This document shows, in pieces, positions 61,491 to 64,000 of a DNA stretch of 64,000 nt (the first letter of the stretch is position 1; each line of letters begins with the position of its first letter). Made by a program: the position numbers and the translations under genes. The notes beneath the pieces were generated by a model. The model searched no databases. It worked only from the letters and a program-made list of their open reading frames with translations, and had not been told where the DNA came from. The DNA comes from Sphingobacterium hungaricum (GTDB lineage Bacteria; Bacteroidota; Bacteroidia; Sphingobacteriales; Sphingobacteriaceae): contig NZ_MU158698.1 in NCBI RefSeq assembly GCF_015210005.1, forward strand, positions 124,001 through 188,000, read 5' to 3'.

Positions 61491-61526
61491 AAAACGAGCG
61501 TATCAAAAAGTACGCTCGTTTTTTAT
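61491..61526. terminator. terminator between convergent genes
   Basis: ACGAGCGTA pairs with TACGCTCGT around an 8-base loop; T runs on both strands. It serves the oxygenase operon (+) and the small gene at 61540 (-). Confidence 0.9.
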
Positions 61527-61539
61527 CTAAAACTAAACC

Positions 61540-61854
61540 TTACTCTACATTTCCTGAATTGCGCGCGCGCAACTCCATTTGTAAAATAATATCTCTTTTC
61601 TTTCCTTCTAGAAAGGACAGATTTCCGGCAACTAAAACACCTTTATCTTCGGTTTTTTCATTTCGAATACCATAAACGGTAGATTCATCTCCTGGGTCTG
61701 AAGCCCCTTCGTAACGATACAAATAATCAATTGTATAGTCGTCAGCTGACTCAACCAAATGGTCAAATTCAACATTAAAATCTATTTCATATCCCTTAGC
61801 TTTTAATTTATCTAAAGCAACAGACGGCGTGTCGTAATTAAAAATAGTTTTCAT
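61540..61854 (-). CDS. small conserved Bacteroidota protein
   Basis: A 104-residue soluble protein. It resembles a conserved short family of Bacteroidota often labelled 'phosphoribosylpyrophosphate synthetase' in databases, although it is far too short for that enzyme and lacks its motifs; the label is almost certainly wrong. Visible: a helical start (VALDKLKAKGYEIDFNVEFDHLVE), then a beta-rich part (YTIDYLYRYEGASDPGDESTVYGIR...GVLVAGNLS). Length and order fit the family. Function unknown. It converges on the oxygenase gene. Confidence 0.75.
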   Translation of the reverse strand: MKTIFNYDTPSVALDKLKAKGYEIDFNVEFDHLVESADDYTIDYLYRYEGASDPGDESTVYGIRNEKTEDKGVLVAGNLSFLEGKKRDIILQMELRARNSGNVE

Positions 61855-61973
61855 AGTCTAATTTTTTTTTAAGTGAATACATTGTATAAATAACACATAA
61901 GAATAATTTCTGTTTAGATTTTTTATACTTAAATTCATCGAATAATAAATAAAACATAGAAAAAGCAAAGATT

Positions 61974-62786
61974 ATGCCCCATCCGATTCCCGAAAAAGGT
62001 TTGACAACAACAGATGCATTTCAGCGATTGCTGGATGTATTGTATGTTTTGAGAAAAGAATGTCCATGGGATAAAAAGCAGACAATGGAATCATTACGTC
62101 CGTTGACCATCGAAGAACTTTATGAGTTGTCGGATGCCATTATCGAAAAAGATACAGAAGAAATCAAAGAAGAATTAGGTGACATCATGATGCACTTGGT
62201 TTTTTACGCCCGAATAGCTGAAGAGGAAAATTCATTTACGCTAGTGGACGTGCTGAATACTGTTTGTGAGAAATTGATTGTCCGCCATCCTCACATTTAT
62301 GCGGATATTGAAGTGGCAAACGAAGATGATGTCAAAAAAAATTGGGAAAGCATCAAACTCCAACAAGGAGGGAAATCGGTTCTTTCAGGTGTTCCTGCTG
62401 GATTACCTGCTTTGGTAAAAGCTTACCGCATTCAGGATAAAGTGCGAGGAGTGGGTTTTGACTGGGAGGATAAAAAGGAAGTTTGGAAAAAAGTGGAAGA
62501 AGAATTGCAGGAATTTAAGGATGAATTTGATGTTGAAAATTCCAATGTGTTGGATATTGAACGAGCAGAAAATGAATTTGGAGACTTGCTGTTTTCGTTG
62601 ATTAACTATGCCCGTCATTTGGGAATCAACCCAGAAAATGCTTTAGAAAAAACGAATAAAAAATTTATCCATCGCTTCTCTCATATTGAGAAAAGAGCCA
62701 CTGAAAATGGGCAGGAAATACAGAACATGACCTTAGAAGAAATGGATGTCTATTGGAATGAAGCAAAAACATTAAATTATAAATAA
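61974..62786 (+). CDS. mazG: nucleoside triphosphate pyrophosphohydrolase MazG
   Basis: A 270-residue MazG with two tandem MazG domains. The first carries RKECPWDKKQTMESLRPLTIEELYELSDAI and EIKEELGDIMMHLVFYARIAEE; the second VEEELQEFKDEFDVENSN and ERAENEFGDLLFSLINYARHLGI. The EExxE/D and ExxD motifs bind Mg. It hydrolyses NTPs to NMP and pyrophosphate, cleaning up abnormal nucleotides. Length is standard. It is 5 bases upstream of the beta-lactamase-fold gene, so they form an operon. Confidence 0.96.
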   Translation: MPHPIPEKGLTTTDAFQRLLDVLYVLRKECPWDKKQTMESLRPLTIEELYELSDAIIEKDTEEIKEELGDIMMHLVFYARIAEEENSFTLVDVLNTVCEKLIVRHPHIYADIEVANEDDVKKNWESIKLQQGGKSVLSGVPAGLPALVKAYRIQDKVRGVGFDWEDKKEVWKKVEEELQEFKDEFDVENSNVLDIERAENEFGDLLFSLINYARHLGINPENALEKTNKKFIHRFSHIEKRATENGQEIQNMTLEEMDVYWNEAKTLNYK

Positions 62787-62791
62787 GCATT

Positions 62792-63931
62792 ATGAAAAAG
62801 TTTTTCATCTGGTTCATTGGAATTATCCTTTTGATTGTCGCATTGGCATACATTTTTCAAGTTGACTATATTTTCAGAGCTGTTCGCGTAACCTACCTGA
62901 CTGGACATAATTCTGCATTTATCGATGATTACACTTATTTCGAAAACAGAGTCGTAAAATCAGATACAGCTCAAGAGTGGCCGTTGGCCAAAAACTACAA
63001 TACGATGTCTTCTACAAAGCGACTGGATTCTTTGCATACCGCTCTGCAATCCATTGCTTATGTTCTGATTCAGCGCGATTCTGTGGTTTACGAAAAGTAT
63101 TACGATGATTATGGCCGAGAATCAAAGACCAACAGTTTTTCGATGTCAAAGAGCATCGTTACGTTGGCTTTAGGAAAAGCCATCGAGCAAGGTTTGATTT
63201 CGAGTTTGGATGAAAAAGTAATGACTTTCCTGCCGGAATTGAAAGGTGATTTTGCAAGTGAATTGACCGTTGGTGATTTAGCAAGCATGAGTTCTGGACT
63301 GAAATGGGACGAAAGCTATTACAGTCCCTTTTCGGTTACAACGGAAGCTTATTTTGGTAAAAACATACGCAAGACGATGCTCAATCTACCAATCGCTTCA
63401 CAACCGGGACAAAATTTCAAATACCAAAGTGGAGATACGCAATTGTTAGCAATGGTCTTGGAAAAGGCAACGAAACAGACATTGAGCGATTACATTTCCA
63501 CCAATTTCTGGAAACCGATGGGCGCTACTCAAGATGCTTTATGGCAATTGGATGCCAAAGATGGGATTGAAAAAGCGTATTGCTGTCTAGCGAGCAATGC
63601 GTTGGATTTTGCACGTTTCGGGAAATTATTTCTTCACAATGGAAAATGGAATGACCAACAGTTAATCTCAGAAGATTATGTGCAAAAATCAACGCATCCA
63701 CGTTTTGAGAATAGTCCAGAATATGGCTACGGCTGGTGGTTAAATACCTATGCCGGGAAACGAATATTTTACATGCGCGGACATTTGGGACAATACGTAA
63801 TCGTCATTCCAGAATTGGATGTAATAGTTGTTCGATTAGGACAATTCGATGGTACCGAAGTTTCTACGGACCCGCATAACACGGCTTTCTATGTTTTAGT
63901 GGAAGAAGGATTAAAGATGTTAGGAATATAA
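62792..63931 (+). CDS. beta-lactamase-fold serine hydrolase (class C type)
   Basis: A 379-residue membrane-anchored protein with one N-terminal helix (about 4-21). It belongs to the class C beta-lactamase / penicillin-binding-protein family: SxxK is SMSK (Ser117, Lys120), and YGYGWWLNTY and HLGQYVIVIPELDVIVVRL mark the C-terminal part. The usual YxN is read as YQSG here. Such proteins are mostly peptidases or esterases acting outside the cytoplasmic membrane rather than antibiotic-resistance enzymes. It is 5 bases after mazG. Confidence 0.9.
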   Translation: MKKFFIWFIGIILLIVALAYIFQVDYIFRAVRVTYLTGHNSAFIDDYTYFENRVVKSDTAQEWPLAKNYNTMSSTKRLDSLHTALQSIAYVLIQRDSVVYEKYYDDYGRESKTNSFSMSKSIVTLALGKAIEQGLISSLDEKVMTFLPELKGDFASELTVGDLASMSSGLKWDESYYSPFSVTTEAYFGKNIRKTMLNLPIASQPGQNFKYQSGDTQLLAMVLEKATKQTLSDYISTNFWKPMGATQDALWQLDAKDGIEKAYCCLASNALDFARFGKLFLHNGKWNDQQLISEDYVQKSTHPRFENSPEYGYGWWLNTYAGKRIFYMRGHLGQYVIVIPELDVIVVRLGQFDGTEVSTDPHNTAFYVLVEEGLKMLGI

Positions 63932-64000
63932 GGAAGGTATCGGCTTTTCGAAAATATTCATTATTGTGAATAGCATATTCATAACGAATAGTTAATTTTT

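Noticed and set aside
61540..61854. Phosphoribosylpyrophosphate synthetase
   Set aside because: This label is used in databases for the family, but the protein is 104 residues, lacks the PRPP-binding and flag-loop motifs, and cannot be that enzyme.
62792..63931. Antibiotic-resistance beta-lactamase
   Set aside because: It has the class C fold and SxxK, but a membrane anchor, a degenerate YxN motif and a mazG operon context; an esterase or peptidase is more likely.

Overview
The window looks like chromosomal DNA of a Bacteroidota bacterium, most likely a member of the Sphingobacteriaceae (family level is inference). Reasons: low G+C; many genes preceded by the Bacteroidota -7 box TAnnTTTG rather than a Shine-Dalgarno site; many SPII lipoproteins and beta-barrel proteins; a fimbrillin-like lipoprotein; a DoxD-DoxA type fusion; a TPP-riboswitch PnuT gene; malate:quinone oxidoreductase; NAD-dependent DNA ligase. 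Most of the window is ordinary core genome in short operons on both strands, with good hairpin terminators between convergent genes.

Layout. 1-2.6 kb: a truncated lipoprotein, a beta-barrel protein and a methyltransferase. 2.6-11.2 kb: HAD phosphatase, Dps-like protein, a thiamine-controlled operon (TPP riboswitch, pnuT, acyl-CoA dehydrogenase-like gene), mqo, fabG, an aspartyl protease with PDZ domain, a Nudix hydrolase and a TraB/GumN protein. 11.3-18.3 kb: a lipoprotein, a 981-residue FAD/Fe-S oxidoreductase, an Lrp/AsnC regulator with an EamA exporter, and the ribosomal operon rpsF-rpsR-rplI. 18.4-20.5 kb: tRNA-Lys(UUU), followed by a 2-kb segment with one AT-rich HNH-type gene, closed by a second copy of the tRNA 3' end and its terminator. 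20.6-25.1 kb: lipoprotein, esterase, HD hydrolase and a small TonB-C-terminal-like secreted protein.

25.1-28.7 kb is the most unusual part: about 3.6 kb with no intact gene, built from ordered palindromic modules. The chief module is 63 nt and partitions exactly into an outer stem and three hairpins (a cloverleaf, or DNA four-way junction). A second module is 152 nt with four consecutive hairpins. A frameshifted gene lies inside the array.

28.8-64 kb: DEAD-box helicase; MaoC hydratase; a tesA-ybbA-ybbP type cluster; a fimbrillin-like lipoprotein preceded by an unlisted 56-residue ORF; ABC1/UbiB kinase; WbqC; a LpxL-like acyltransferase with a GT2 glycosyltransferase; ligA; dapA; tRNA-Ser(GGA); patatin phospholipase; fused SpmAB; mgsA; OsmC; coaA; a three-gene envelope cluster; DoxDA; M13 peptidase; an MpaB-type oxygenase cluster; mazG; and a class-C beta-lactamase-fold hydrolase. 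Three copies of an inverted repeat, TGTAG-N8-CTACA, lie upstream of cell-surface genes between 37.2 and 40.0 kb.

No complete phage, transposase, integrase, CRISPR array or known multi-gene defence system was seen. The best candidates for something new are the cloverleaf array, the tRNA-Lys island with its HNH gene, the 56-residue ORF with the TGTAG inverted repeats, and the acyl-CoA dehydrogenase-like gene under thiamine control.
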